Part shown: piece after piece, positions 26,162 through 35,535 of the stretch
How positions within the stretch are numbered: position 1 is the first letter of the stretch
Layout: the number at the start of each line of letters is the position of its first letter
From: Terriglobales bacterium
GTDB taxonomy: Bacteria > Acidobacteriota > Terriglobia > Bryobacterales > Bryobacteraceae
Assembly: GCA_027485675.1 (NCBI GenBank)
Contig: JAIXQP010000017.1
Location: 124,001 to 188,000, forward strand
DNA: 64,000 bases
Direction: 5' to 3'
The notes under the pieces: model-generated
The model's input: the letters and a program-made list of their open reading frames with translations, nothing else
Told to the model about the DNA's origin: nothing
Databases searched by the model: none
Position numbers and translations under genes: made by a program

Positions 26162-26668
26162 CTAGAAGCTGAATCCCACCAGCGCGTCCACCTGGTGGGT
26201 GCCCGTCAAGATTCCCGAACTGGGGCGCTGTTCGTTGAAGCGCGTGTAGCGGAGTTCGGGCGTGATGCGCACCTTCGGCAGCTTGAACTCCACTCCGCCA
26301 CTGGCGACGATGCCCTTGCGGTTGTCCAGGCCAGGAATATCGTTCAGCCGCTGGAACATGTAGCCGCCCCCGATCGTGGGCCGGATCAGGATGCCCGGAA
26401 AGCGGTACTTCGCCAGCAGAGGAAACTCCCAGGAGTTGATGCCCGCTCCGCGGCGGTAGAGGGCGTTCAGCTCAATGCCCAGGCCGGCCGGCAGCCGCAA
26501 TTCAAACATCGGGCCAACCACGAAGTCCCCGTCCCGGAGTGTGGTGACGCCGAGGGAGGAGAACTTGTAGGAGTCTTTGAGCGGCACCCCGCCCTTTACG
26601 CCGACGCCAAGGTTCTGGGCCGGAAGCAGGGCGGCAGCGGCCAGGAGAAGAGGGAGAAGGCGAGTCAT
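26162..26668 (-). CDS. Outer-membrane beta-barrel protein
   Basis: A 168-residue protein with a signal peptide (MTRLLPLLLAAAALLPAQ) and alternating short strands ending in an aromatic residue (VDALVGFSF), the usual C-terminus of outer-membrane barrels. Strand candidates include LGVGVKGGVPL, FVVGPMFELRL, IELNALYRRG and FRPGILIRPTIGGGY-like segments, suggesting eight strands. AAGGAG touches the ATG directly, too close for a normal Shine-Dalgarno site. Function unknown. It precedes nadD by 3 nt. Confidence 0.72.
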   Translation of the reverse strand: MTRLLPLLLAAAALLPAQNLGVGVKGGVPLKDSYKFSSLGVTTLRDGDFVVGPMFELRLPAGLGIELNALYRRGAGINSWEFPLLAKYRFPGILIRPTIGGGYMFQRLNDIPGLDNRKGIVASGGVEFKLPKVRITPELRYTRFNEQRPSSGILTGTHQVDALVGFSF

Positions 26669-26737
26669 CTCCTTATTGTAGTTCGCATTACAGGGCAATC
26701 TGGGGAGAGGACTAGCCATCCCAGTCCACTCTCTGGC

Positions 26738-27553
26738 GTGATTCTGTATCTCCATTGGCGTCCGCGGCGTGCCGCCGACCCGGCCGCCGAACAGCAGCTG
26801 CAGCTAACGCGCATGTTGACCTACGCCCAGCAGCGGACCCGCTTCTACCAGGACTGGAAGCAGGCGACCTCGCTCGCCGAACTCCCGCAGGTGGAGCTGC
26901 TCGACTATCTGCGGCATCCGGAGCGCTTTGAAGTCGCCTCCGCGCCCGTTCACTCCCGGCAGGAGTTGGAGTATCCCGTTGGTAAGGCCCCGCGCACGGC
27001 CGTGCTGGGGCAGGAGATTCGCGGGGGTTGGCGGGTGCGCAGCTTCTCAAGCTACCGCAGCGAAAAGCTGCACCAATTCGCTCCGCAAGCGCTGGCGGCG
27101 CCGAGCGACACCATCCGCGCCCTGGCGCAGAGCATTGAGGAAGGCGAGATCCACTGGCGGCCGCTGAGCAAGGCGCTGATCGTGTTCACGGACGTGGTGC
27201 GCGGCTCGCTCAGCGAGGAGGACCGTGACTATTTCTGGCGCATCTTTCAGGTTCCTATCTTTGAACAGTTCCGCGGCTTCGCCGGGGAACTGTTAGCCCA
27301 GGAGTGCGAGGCGCACGATGGCATTCATGTCAACCAGCCCAACGCCATCTTTGCCTTAGGCCAGGACCAGGAATTAGAAGTCAGCTTCCTGCGCAATCCG
27401 CGGGCTCCTTTATTCCGGTTGGCCACCAACTTAACAGCGCGCCTTGCCGAGGGGCGTTGCGCCTGCGGGCAAATAACTCCCCGATTGCTGGACATCCGGC
27501 GCCGGCCTACGGTTTCGGCTTCGCACCGGAGACGGGTGGTGGTAAACTCGTAG
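26738..27553 (+). CDS. Short PaaK/CapK-like adenylate-forming protein
   Basis: A 271-residue protein. The first 60 residues (LQLTRMLTYAQQRTRFYQDWK) resemble the helical N-terminus of phenylacetate-CoA ligase, and the end (EVSFLRNPRAPLFRLATNLTARLAEGRCACGQITPRLL) resembles its adenylation-domain close with the EGRCxCG motif. The AMP-binding P-loop and most of the usual 430-residue enzyme are missing. The protein may be a non-catalytic relative or an old deletion. The GTG at 26738 is a guess; upstream DNA in this frame is antisense to other genes. The tRNA-Leu gene follows 15 nt after the stop. Confidence 0.6.
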   Translation: MILYLHWRPRRAADPAAEQQLQLTRMLTYAQQRTRFYQDWKQATSLAELPQVELLDYLRHPERFEVASAPVHSRQELEYPVGKAPRTAVLGQEIRGGWRVRSFSSYRSEKLHQFAPQALAAPSDTIRALAQSIEEGEIHWRPLSKALIVFTDVVRGSLSEEDRDYFWRIFQVPIFEQFRGFAGELLAQECEAHDGIHVNQPNAIFALGQDQELEVSFLRNPRAPLFRLATNLTARLAEGRCACGQITPRLLDIRRRPTVSASHRRRVVVNS

Positions 27554-27568
27554 TGCAACGTGCCTTGG

Positions 27569-27655
27569 GCGCATGTGGCGGAATTGGCAGACGCCCCGGA
27601 TTTAGGTTCCGGTACTCGCAAGGGTGTGGAGGTTCAAGTCCTCTCATGCGCACCA
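27569..27655 (+). tRNA. tRNA-Leu (anticodon UAG)
   Basis: An 87-nt tRNA including a genomically encoded CCA (27653-27655). The acceptor stem pairs GCGCATG (27569-27575) with CATGCGC (27645-27651). The anticodon arm is CCGGA-TTTAGGT-TCCGG (27596-27612) with anticodon TAG at 27603-27605. The long variable arm and the GGTTCAAGTCC T-arm identify a class II leucine tRNA. Confidence 0.95.
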
Positions 27656-27692
27656 TCAGAAATTCTCAAGGGACTTCGGTACTCTAATGATT

Positions 27693-28256
27693 ATGAAACA
27701 TTGGTTTTCCCAGCTTGCTGTACTCACTCTTCTCGCGCTGCCACTGGCCGCGGAAACTGGTTATTTGCGCGTGCGTTCCTCGCCCACCGGCGCTGGCCTT
27801 TTTGTTGACGGGAAGTATGTTGGTCCGGCGGGCCGGTTCTCCGTTCCGGAGAAGTGGCCGGTGGAAGCCGGCTCTCACGAGATTGCCCTGAAGGATCCCC
27901 GGTATGAGGACTTCACCGCCAAGGTCGACGTCACCGCAGGGAAGACCACGAAGTTACGCGCGAAGCTCAAGAAGCGCGACGTGCCGCAGGGTCCGTTTGG
28001 CCGCCTTCGGTTGCGCGGCGGCGAAGCCGAATCCTTCTGGTCGGTCGCCCAAGGCGACACCGGTCCGTTCTACCTCAACGGCCGCTTTATGGGTCACGTC
28101 GACGAACTGAACAACGCCGGCGGCGGTTTGCTGGTCCCAGCGGGCACCTACGAACTGATGGTGGAAAGCCAGATCTACGGCACGGTGAAGAAGAGCGTCA
28201 CCATCGAAGCCAACAAAGTGAATCGCATCGTTTACGGCGACAAGAAAGAGCAGTAG
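27693..28256 (+). CDS. Exported PEGA-domain protein
   Basis: About 187 residues with a signal peptide (MKHWFSQLAVLTLLALPLAA). GYLRVRSSPTGAGLFVDGKYVGPAGRF is a PEGA-type strand pair, and a second, weaker repeat follows in the C-terminal half (GPFYLNGRFMGHVDELNNAG, VPAGTYELMVES). PEGA domains are surface beta modules that bind to or form part of envelope structures. Two ATGs are possible, 27687 and 27693; the latter lies 7 nt after a TACTCT hexamer, fitting a leaderless message. It converges on the metallo-hydrolase with 3 nt between them. Confidence 0.8.
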   Translation: MKHWFSQLAVLTLLALPLAAETGYLRVRSSPTGAGLFVDGKYVGPAGRFSVPEKWPVEAGSHEIALKDPRYEDFTAKVDVTAGKTTKLRAKLKKRDVPQGPFGRLRLRGGEAESFWSVAQGDTGPFYLNGRFMGHVDELNNAGGGLLVPAGTYELMVESQIYGTVKKSVTIEANKVNRIVYGDKKEQ

Positions 28257-28259
28257 CCC

Positions 28260-29093
28260 CTACCGCCCCACTTCGTCATAGAGGGGCGGCAGCGTTCGAT
28301 TCAACATCCGGCCCGGCTCCCATCCCAGGGACGCCGGGTCGAATGCTTTTAGGGCCTCCTCTTTCGATTTGCCGCTGCGTTTGAGCTCCGTCATGCGGCG
28401 AACCATCGCGTCCACCTTGTCGCGATAAGCCTTCAAGTCGGCCTTGGACGAGATGGGTCCGTGGCCGGGAATCACGCGGTCGAAGTCCAAAGCCAACACC
28501 TTATCGAGCGTCGCCACCCACTCGATACCCGAACCGCCGTTCGCATAGTCGACAAACGGGCCCGCGACGGCGAAAAGGTCGCCCAGATGGACGAGCCGCT
28601 TCTGCGGGAAGTAGACCACCGCGTCCCCGTTGGTGTGGCCGCGGCCCAGATGGATCGCCTGCAGCTCCACGCCGCCCAAGCTGATGGTGATCGAGTCCCG
28701 GTAGCTCACCCGCGGCACGCCCGGCATGGCGCCCTTGATCATGTTCGCCCGCGCGTTGGCGTGCGCGAGAATCTCCATTGGCTCGCGGGCCGCGAGCCCC
28801 GCATTGCCCCCCGTGTGATCGCCATGGTGATGGGTATTCAGCAGATAGCGGATCGGTTTTCCGCTCAGCTTCTTGGCCGCCTCATAGATCTGCGGGACGT
28901 TGGGGGCGAACTTATCATCGATGAGGATCGTACCCTCGTCCGTCGTCACCACCGCGACGTTGCCGCCGGCGCCTTCGAGGACGTGCACCCCGTCCATCAC
29001 GGGCAGCAGTTTCAGCGGCTCGGGCGGAGGCAGCTGGCTCCAGGCAAGAAAACCGGCGAGACCGGCAACGGAGAGGGCAAACAGTCGGGACAT
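28260..29093 (-). CDS. Exported MBL-fold metallo-hydrolase
   Basis: A 277-residue protein with a signal peptide (MSRLFALSVAGLAGFLAWSQ). The metal-binding motif is LLNTHHHGDHTGGN (HxHxDH), with GRGHTNGDAVVYFP, LGDLFAV and PGHGPISS giving the remaining ligands, as in the class B metallo-beta-lactamase-like group of periplasmic hydrolases. The substrate is unknown; a lactamase function is possible but not shown. It is the last gene of a tight minus-strand run, 27 nt after DUF507. Confidence 0.9.
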   Translation of the reverse strand: MSRLFALSVAGLAGFLAWSQLPPPEPLKLLPVMDGVHVLEGAGGNVAVVTTDEGTILIDDKFAPNVPQIYEAAKKLSGKPIRYLLNTHHHGDHTGGNAGLAAREPMEILAHANARANMIKGAMPGVPRVSYRDSITISLGGVELQAIHLGRGHTNGDAVVYFPQKRLVHLGDLFAVAGPFVDYANGGSGIEWVATLDKVLALDFDRVIPGHGPISSKADLKAYRDKVDAMVRRMTELKRSGKSKEEALKAFDPASLGWEPGRMLNRTLPPLYDEVGR

Positions 29094-29120
29094 GCTCCGC
29101 CGAGCATATCAGGATCGCGC

Positions 29121-29711
29121 CTACGGCCGGGAGAGGTCGATCCCGATCTTCTTCAACTCTTCGGCGTAGTAGCGCCGCTGCAGCAGGTCGAACTCCTCGC
29201 TGCCTTCGAGAATCTCCCGCTTCTGCTTCCGCACCTTCTCGCGGGCTGCTTTGTCAATCTTGTCCTCGGCCAGCAGCAGCTCCGTGAAGCCTTTCACGAT
29301 CTCCAGCCGGATATCGTTTTCGGGCTTCTTCAACCGGAACTCGCGCGACTTCCGGAAGGCCATGATGAGCTTATGCGAGATGTCCGTGATCTTATCCCGC
29401 GAGAGCTTCATCGCATCCCCGGTATCGCGGCCCGAGGCGCGGATCACCTTGCGCTCAGCGATCAACTGGTTCTTGATCTTCCGGAACATGTCCGAGTAGC
29501 TGATCTGGTTCTCGCGCATGTAATTGGCATATTGCTCGAGAATGCCGCGCACTTCGTCGTTGAGCTTGTCCTCGGCCGACAACTCCTGCACGATCAGGTC
29601 GCTGACAACCGGCGCCGCTTTGGCCGGGTCGGCAATCTCCACGAAAAACGGGTTGAGGCGCTTTATGAGTTGGCGGGAGAGATACTCGATCAGTTCCTTC
29701 GGAAGAAGCAT
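29121..29711 (-). CDS. DUF507 family protein (tandem domain)
   Basis: A 196-residue cytoplasmic, strongly helical protein with two copies of the DUF507 unit: residues 1-95 (LPKELIEYLSRQLIKRL, QELSAEDKLNDEVRGILEQY) and about 100-190 (LSRDKITDISHKLIMAFRKS, LLLAEDKIDKAAREKVRKQ). The LAEDKIDxAAREKV pattern is the family signature. Function unknown. It lies between the methyltransferase-like membrane protein and the metallo-hydrolase with short gaps (29 and 27 nt). Confidence 0.87.
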   Translation of the reverse strand: MLLPKELIEYLSRQLIKRLNPFFVEIADPAKAAPVVSDLIVQELSAEDKLNDEVRGILEQYANYMRENQISYSDMFRKIKNQLIAERKVIRASGRDTGDAMKLSRDKITDISHKLIMAFRKSREFRLKKPENDIRLEIVKGFTELLLAEDKIDKAAREKVRKQKREILEGSEEFDLLQRRYYAEELKKIGIDLSRP

Positions 29712-29740
29712 TGGGTTTCACGGACGAGTGTACCAAACGC

Positions 29741-30259
29741 TCAGCGAAGGCCGGGCAAATATCGCCAGCGCGTGCGGGCGCGGTAGGCCGCATAGGCAGC
29801 CCCGGCCAGCGCCGACTCCTCGTGCGCCAGGCGGAGCTCCGACCCGGCCAGGTACAGCGCCACCGCGGGCGCCGTACGCCAACCCGCCGCGGCGAGAGCG
29901 GCGGTGGCGCCCAACAGCAGCAGAAACGCCAGGTACATCGGATGGCGAACCAACGCGAACGGGCCCGAAGTGACGAGTCCCCCGCGGCGTCCCGCCGCCA
30001 CCGTCGCCAGGTACAGACCTGCCCCGGCCGGAGCCAGAACGAGCGCCAGCATCAACTCCGCCCGCGAAGGCCGCAGCGGCCCATCAGGCAGCCCCAGGGT
30101 GATCACCAGCACCCCGGCCAACTGCAACAAGGTGCCCAGCAGATGGTGATGCACGGGCGCCGTCTGCCGGGTGGGCAGGACGCTCCAAACAGCGCCCAGC
30201 GCCACCCCGGCCCAGGAGAGCAGATAAACAAGAAAAGAGAGGAGACGCAGCGAGAGCAC
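29741..30259 (-). CDS. Isoprenylcysteine-methyltransferase-like membrane protein
   Basis: A 172-residue integral membrane protein with four or five helices. GLVTSGPFALVRHPMYLAFLLLL is the ICMT/NnrU-type motif (RHPxY) that binds SAM and donor substrate, and LAHEESALAGAAYAAYRARTRWRYLPGL is the usual C-terminal Glu-rich tail. Methylation of a lipid or small thiol is likely; bacterial members do not have prenylated proteins as substrates. The GTG at 30259 is chosen because it has GGGGAG 4 nt before it and starts the first helix; the frame upstream overlaps the beta-propeller gene. Confidence 0.8.
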   Translation of the reverse strand: MLSLRLLSFLVYLLSWAGVALGAVWSVLPTRQTAPVHHHLLGTLLQLAGVLVITLGLPDGPLRPSRAELMLALVLAPAGAGLYLATVAAGRRGGLVTSGPFALVRHPMYLAFLLLLGATAALAAAGWRTAPAVALYLAGSELRLAHEESALAGAAYAAYRARTRWRYLPGLR

Positions 30260-30282
30260 CGGTCTCCCCAGTGTAGACGCAG

Positions 30283-33087
30283 TTACTGCACGGTCAGACT
30301 GCCCATCAGATGCCAGCCGGAGTTGGCCCCGCTCGGCGTCTGCGCGCCGCCGAACTCCAACCGGCGCCCGGCGAATCCCGCCTTGAACTGCAGTTGCAGA
30401 GTCATCGTCAGGGCGTTGCCCACATCGGTGAAGGTCGACCCGGCCGCGATCAGCCGGCATTGACTGTTCTCAATCGAAGCCGCACCGCCGGCGGCACCGT
30501 TCAACCGGACGGGAGTCACTTGCAGGTCCCCGTTGTCGCCGATGATGTAGAGGAAGTTCCCCGCGTGATCAAACCCGAAGTAGCAGGCGTTGGCGCCATC
30601 CACGGCCGAGTTGATCAGCAGTTGCACCGGCTGCAGGTTGAACGACGAGGTCGCGTCGCGATACTGCAGCGTCAGCGGGAAGGTCGCCCCCACCGTCGCC
30701 GTCCCGGCCACGGGCGAAGCACTCAGCGGCAGCGGATTTGAGGTCAGCACGCTCGGGAAGTGCGATCCCACGGCGCTCCAACCCGAGTTCCCGCCGTTGG
30801 CATCCCGCGCCGCGGCGTAGATCACCCGCCCGCCGCCAAACGCGCTCGTGAACGTGTATCCGATGGTCAGCGTCAGCGTGTTGCCGGCCTTCACGGCCGT
30901 AATGCTCGAGCCGGCAATCGAACACTGCGAGTTGCTCACCGTAGCCGCCGAAGGCAGCACGAGCACGGAGGCGTCGAGGCCCGAGTCGGTGAGCAGCACG
31001 ATGAGATTGTTCACGCTGTCATAGCCGATGTAGCAGGCATTGCGGCCGTCGAGCGCCGTGTTGATCAGCACGTTCACCACCCCGAGATCGTTCGCGCCAT
31101 TGGCATCGGTGAAGACGAAGGTCCGCGTCGTCGTCAAGCCGGTGCCGGACGCCGGATTGATGGAGGTCACCGTCGGCACCTGATTGCCGGCCGGCACCGT
31201 CGTGCCCCACTTGCCCACCACGAGATTCGACGAGCCCGTTCCGTAGGTACCTTGAATCGCGTTGACGCTCGCCAGGGTCCCCGACCCGGCGGCCATCGCC
31301 AGGTAACCCGCTCCGTTGTCGGCTGCCACGCAATGCAGGCCGGAGTTGATCTCCGCCGCGCTCGAGCCGGCGTACGTTGAAAACAGCAACTGCGACCCAT
31401 CGCCCTTGATCTGCGCCAGAAAGCCATCGGCGTTGCCCAGCCGGCTATTCTGCGTCGCGCCCTGCAGAGGCAGGTTGGTCGAAGTCGTCAATCCGCCGAT
31501 CCAGGCGTTGCCCTGGGCATCAATCGCCAGGCCCCCGTTGGTCGTCGAGCCTTCCTGGCCATTGCCCCCGAAGTAAGTAGCGAACAGAATCGCGGTGCCC
31601 GTAGCGTTCACCTTCACGAGTCCAATGTCCGACGTGCCCCCGCCCACCGTGCTCTGCAGCGCGTTGGTCACCGGCAGCGTGTTGAAGCCGATCGGGCCGG
31701 AGAAGAAGAGATTGCCACTCGAATCAATCGCCAGGTTGGTCGCCGTGAAATTCGGCGCACTGAAGTCGAAGACATACTCAAGAGCCGACCCCGCGGGATT
31801 CAGCTTCGCGAACCCGAGGAAGTTACCGCTGCCGCCTCCCAGGTTCCGCGCCGCGCCCCAGGACGTCGACGGATTGATCACGCCGAAGTAGGTCGCCCCG
31901 GCGCTGTCCACGGCCAGTCCCGGCGCGCGCGACACCGCGGGCAGGAAGGTCCGGTAGATCGTGTTGGCCCCGGCGGCGTCGTACTTCATCAGAAACCCGT
32001 TGCCGGTCGTGCGGAAGGCCCCGGCGGTGGCCGTGTAGGTCGTTGGCAGCGCCACAATGCGGCCGGTCAGATAGACGTTCGAGGAGGCGTCCACGGCCAT
32101 CCCTTCCATTTGCAAACCCGTGAACGAGATGGTGGTCCGGTAGACCTGCGCCGTGCCCGCCTGGTTCAGTTTGAGCAGCGTTGCAGAGTCCGCGAGATAG
32201 ACGAAGCCTTGCGCATCGACGGCCCAGGCGCCGTCGCTGGCGAAGATGTCCGTGCGGGTCGAGTAGACCAATTGGCCGGTCGCGCTGAATTTGGTCACGG
32301 TGGTGCCGGCCGTCGACCCAATGGCGTTCGTCTGCCGGGCAATCGTGCTGGGGCTGAAGACATAGAGCGCCCCGGAGCCGTCGGTCCGCACCGCGAACGA
32401 GTTCGTGTTGCTGGGATTGCCGAGATAGGTCAGATAGGTGACCGGCGGATCGATCAACAGCGGCAGCGAGCGGTCGTAGCTGGCCAGAGCGAAGGTGACC
32501 TCCTCTCCCCGCACCGCAAACCGCACCGGCACCTCCACCCGCCGGCCCCCGACGGTCTGATAGGCCACCGGCCGGTGCTGGCGGAGCTGCCCCGCCGCCG
32601 TCTCGAAAATCAGATCGCCCGCCCGGGTCAACACCGGCGCGGTAGAAAAGCGCAGCCGGATAGCCGCCGGGTCCGCCCCGGGAGCGACATGAAAGTCGTA
32701 CTCGAACTGCAGCCCTTCGGCCCGGTAGACCATGTCGATGCCGGGATAAACCCGGTTCAGCCGCACCCCCGCGAAATGAGGAACGGAGGCGATGGCCGGC
32801 TTCCGGTCCAGATAGTTCGATACGCCCGGCTGCGGATCCACGCCAACCACGGTGGCCGGCTTCATCCCGCCGCCGAGCGTCATCCGGACCACGCTGCGCC
32901 CGGAAAGGGAGGTGGTGACCGTGCCGTCTTCCACCAGAACCGCGAGACCGCCCCCTTGGGCGAAGTAGCGGACAGAAGCGGCGGTTTGACCTAAATTCGG
33001 TTCAAAGTAAAAGGCCGTTTGATAAGAAGGGGACGCAGCCGGAAGCAAGGCGGCGGCGAAAGTCCAGAATGCCAGGAGAAGTCGCAT
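30283..33087 (-). CDS. Giant exported Solibacter-type beta-propeller (SBBP) protein
   Basis: A 934-residue protein with a signal peptide (MRLLLAFWTFAAALLPAA). Residues about 22-240 are the N-terminal domain typical of SBBP proteins (YFEPNLGQTAASVRYFAQG, PGVSNYLDRKPA, YPGIDMVYRAEGLQFEYDF). SBBP repeats follow to about residue 640, each with a motif like AVDAQGFVYLADSAT or AIDSSGNLFFSGPIG. The last 280 residues are two beta-sandwich copies with LINTALDGRNACYIGYD and LINSAVDGANACYFGFD, which carry the same Cys-Tyr core. A strong AGGAGGGG site precedes the ATG. It follows the kinase gene by 33 nt. Likely surface-located; role unknown. Confidence 0.85.
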   Translation of the reverse strand: MRLLLAFWTFAAALLPAASPSYQTAFYFEPNLGQTAASVRYFAQGGGLAVLVEDGTVTTSLSGRSVVRMTLGGGMKPATVVGVDPQPGVSNYLDRKPAIASVPHFAGVRLNRVYPGIDMVYRAEGLQFEYDFHVAPGADPAAIRLRFSTAPVLTRAGDLIFETAAGQLRQHRPVAYQTVGGRRVEVPVRFAVRGEEVTFALASYDRSLPLLIDPPVTYLTYLGNPSNTNSFAVRTDGSGALYVFSPSTIARQTNAIGSTAGTTVTKFSATGQLVYSTRTDIFASDGAWAVDAQGFVYLADSATLLKLNQAGTAQVYRTTISFTGLQMEGMAVDASSNVYLTGRIVALPTTYTATAGAFRTTGNGFLMKYDAAGANTIYRTFLPAVSRAPGLAVDSAGATYFGVINPSTSWGAARNLGGGSGNFLGFAKLNPAGSALEYVFDFSAPNFTATNLAIDSSGNLFFSGPIGFNTLPVTNALQSTVGGGTSDIGLVKVNATGTAILFATYFGGNGQEGSTTNGGLAIDAQGNAWIGGLTTSTNLPLQGATQNSRLGNADGFLAQIKGDGSQLLFSTYAGSSAAEINSGLHCVAADNGAGYLAMAAGSGTLASVNAIQGTYGTGSSNLVVGKWGTTVPAGNQVPTVTSINPASGTGLTTTRTFVFTDANGANDLGVVNVLINTALDGRNACYIGYDSVNNLIVLLTDSGLDASVLVLPSAATVSNSQCSIAGSSITAVKAGNTLTLTIGYTFTSAFGGGRVIYAAARDANGGNSGWSAVGSHFPSVLTSNPLPLSASPVAGTATVGATFPLTLQYRDATSSFNLQPVQLLINSAVDGANACYFGFDHAGNFLYIIGDNGDLQVTPVRLNGAAGGAASIENSQCRLIAAGSTFTDVGNALTMTLQLQFKAGFAGRRLEFGGAQTPSGANSGWHLMGSLTVQ

Positions 33088-33120
33088 GACCCCTCCTGTG
33101 CAAAACGGCGAAAAACCGGC

Positions 33121-35535
33121 TCAGGGAATTTTGGTGATCCGGCAAGCGGCCACGCGGCGCTTCCACAGCCAACCGTAGGCGTCGGACTTCTTGCGTTGCC
33201 AGGCGGCAGGCGCCGCCGATGCCAGGGCGTTGCAGTGTCCGGCGGCGAGTGCCTTCCCCATGGCGTGCAAAGACTGCAGATCCTGGGCGACACCGGGAGT
33301 CATCTGCGGACCGATCACCGTCAAAATCGCCCCGGCCTCATCGACATGACGGCTGGCATCGGCAAGATCGTCGAGATAGAGCGACGCAAACGCCAGGTAC
33401 AACAGCCCCGCCCCCAGCCGCTCCTGATACCGGGCGTTCCGCGGATCGGCTGCCGACAACTCCCGCCGGATCGCCACGGTGCGGGCAAAATACTCTCTGG
33501 ACGCGCGCCAGTCGCCCCCTTCGGCGGAGAGCGACGCCAACATCGAGAGATCGAACGAGAGGTCCAGCTTCCGGTCCGCATCGTCCGGCGCGGCGGCCAG
33601 CCGCTGGGTGTCGATCCGTTCCGCCTGCCGGGCGTGCTCCAAACGGGCGGCCAGGGCAGGGGTCTGGCCGGCCAGATACTTGTGGCCCAATCCGACATTG
33701 CGTTGGTAGGAGTCCTTTCCCGGGAACTGCCGCTGCAACTGCTCGGCAACGGCCAGGAAACCCGGGTAGTCGCGGCGGGCAAAGTGAAGCCGCGAGAGGG
33801 TGTTCAGACCCGTTTCGTCTTGCGGTTTCCGCAATAGCCGCGCCGCCGACCCAAGTTCAACGTCCGACTCCGCCCGGCGCCCCAGCGAGGCCAGTTGCAT
33901 GGCCCTCGTGACCAAGGCGTCGGCCAACAACGCCCGCGCCGTCACGTCGCCGGGACTCCGTCCGAAAATCAAGCGCCGCGACCGGATTGCCTTCTCAATG
34001 CTGACGAGCGCTCCCTCGAGGTCGCCCAAATTGGAACCGCTCGGAATCCCCTGCACCGAAGCCAGCCGCAAATAGGCCGCGGCGAGTTCGGCATGGAGCG
34101 CCACATCGGAATCCGGCGTTGATTTCTCGAGGCGATCCAAATAGGCCGCGCTCTTCTCGATCATCAGCTTGCGGACCGGCGTATTGCCTGGTACCTGCGC
34201 CGCCGCCGGTTCGAACTCGAACAGCACGGAGCGCGCCAGCGCGCGGACATCGTTGAACCGCTCCTCGGCCAAACGCTGCTGCCGGTTGGCCGCCGCTTCG
34301 GCCGCTTGCGCCTGCGCGGCCGACGCCTCCGCCTTCTGCCGGGCCGCTTCGGCCAACTCTCGCTGCCGCTCCGCAATCTGCCGCTGCTCGGCCGCCAACC
34401 GCGAGGAGCGCAGCACCGCTTCCAGGCCGAACCCGGAGTAGACCAGAATCGCCGCCGCCGCCAGCAGACTCCAGCGGTGCCGCGCGACCCATTTCCGGCC
34501 GATGTACCAGACGCCGGGACCGCGCGCCGCCACCGGCAGCCCCTCGCGGTACCGCTGCAGGTCCTCCACCAGCGCCGCCACCGTCGGATAGCGCTCCGCC
34601 GGATCAACGGCCAGGGCCCGGCGGAGTATCGCCTGAATGTCCGCGGGCAGCGCCGGCGCCAGCTCGGGCGGCGCCTCAATCGCCCGCAGCAGTTCCGGCA
34701 ACGACAGGGCCGCCCAGCGCCGGACCGGCTGCCCCGTCAACAACTCATGCAGCACCAGGCCCAGCGAGTAGACGTCCGAAGCCGTTGTAATCGACCGCGC
34801 CAGAATCTGCTCCGGGCTCGCGTAGTTTCGCGTCAGCAGCCGCTGTTCGGCCTGCGTTTGATTGCCGTCGCCCGGCTGGTCCACCAACTTCGCGATGCCA
34901 AAATCGACGAGCTTCGGTTCGTTCTCCGCATTAAGCAGAATGTTCGAAGGCTTCAGGTCCCGGTGAACCACCAGATTCTGGTGAGCATACTGCACCGCCG
35001 AGCAGATCTTGGCAAAACAGGTGAGCGCGGCAGCCTCGGAAAGCCGGCGGGCCGTGCAGGATACCGCGCCCACCACGAGTTCCATCACGACGTACTGCCC
35101 CCCGGACGGGGTGAGTCCCGCATCGAGCAGGCCAACGATGTTCGGATGATTCAACTGCGCCAGAATCTGCCGCTCCTGTTCAAACCGCGCCACTGCCGCG
35201 GGCGAAGCAAACGAAGCCGGCAGAATCTTCACGGCCACATGCTTACGAAACTGCCCATCGTCCCGCTCGGCGCGATAGACCACCCCCATCCCGCCCCGCC
35301 CAATCACCGCCTCCAGCCGATACGGACCCAACCGCCCGCCCAGCCCCGGCTCGGCGAGCATCGGCCGCTCGAGAAAACTCTCATCGGTCGCCTGCGCCAG
35401 CAGCGCTTCCGCCTCACGCCGCAGCTCTTCGTCGCCGCCGCAGTGCGCCGCCACCCACTCCGCCCGCTGCTCCGGCGCCGTCTCCAGCGCCGCTCCCACA
35501 ATCGCTTCCAGTTGCCGGAACCGCTCGACCGTCAT
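33121..35535 (-). CDS. Membrane Ser/Thr protein kinase with TPR-like C-terminus
   Basis: An 804-residue PknB-type kinase. The catalytic domain (residues about 72-335) has the G-loop GRGGMGVVY, Lys103 in AVKIL, HRDLKPSN (191-198) and DFGIAK (211-216), with ASPEQ in the activation segment. One membrane helix (about 355-375) is followed by an Ala/Gln/Glu-rich coiled coil (378-430) and a helical region with TPR-like pattern to the end. An N-terminal stretch (VERFRQLEAIVGAALETAPEQR) is shared with acidobacterial kinases paired with ECF-type sigma factors. The ATG overlaps the sigma stop (ATGA), so the two are coupled. Downstream is the SBBP gene. Confidence 0.92.
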   Translation of the reverse strand: MTVERFRQLEAIVGAALETAPEQRAEWVAAHCGGDEELRREAEALLAQATDESFLERPMLAEPGLGGRLGPYRLEAVIGRGGMGVVYRAERDDGQFRKHVAVKILPASFASPAAVARFEQERQILAQLNHPNIVGLLDAGLTPSGGQYVVMELVVGAVSCTARRLSEAAALTCFAKICSAVQYAHQNLVVHRDLKPSNILLNAENEPKLVDFGIAKLVDQPGDGNQTQAEQRLLTRNYASPEQILARSITTASDVYSLGLVLHELLTGQPVRRWAALSLPELLRAIEAPPELAPALPADIQAILRRALAVDPAERYPTVAALVEDLQRYREGLPVAARGPGVWYIGRKWVARHRWSLLAAAAILVYSGFGLEAVLRSSRLAAEQRQIAERQRELAEAARQKAEASAAQAQAAEAAANRQQRLAEERFNDVRALARSVLFEFEPAAAQVPGNTPVRKLMIEKSAAYLDRLEKSTPDSDVALHAELAAAYLRLASVQGIPSGSNLGDLEGALVSIEKAIRSRRLIFGRSPGDVTARALLADALVTRAMQLASLGRRAESDVELGSAARLLRKPQDETGLNTLSRLHFARRDYPGFLAVAEQLQRQFPGKDSYQRNVGLGHKYLAGQTPALAARLEHARQAERIDTQRLAAAPDDADRKLDLSFDLSMLASLSAEGGDWRASREYFARTVAIRRELSAADPRNARYQERLGAGLLYLAFASLYLDDLADASRHVDEAGAILTVIGPQMTPGVAQDLQSLHAMGKALAAGHCNALASAAPAAWQRKKSDAYGWLWKRRVAACRITKIP

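Noticed and set aside
27569-27655. Attachment site of an integrated element at tRNA-Leu
   Set aside because: No integrase, no second copy of the tRNA 3' end in the window and no change in gene content beside it.
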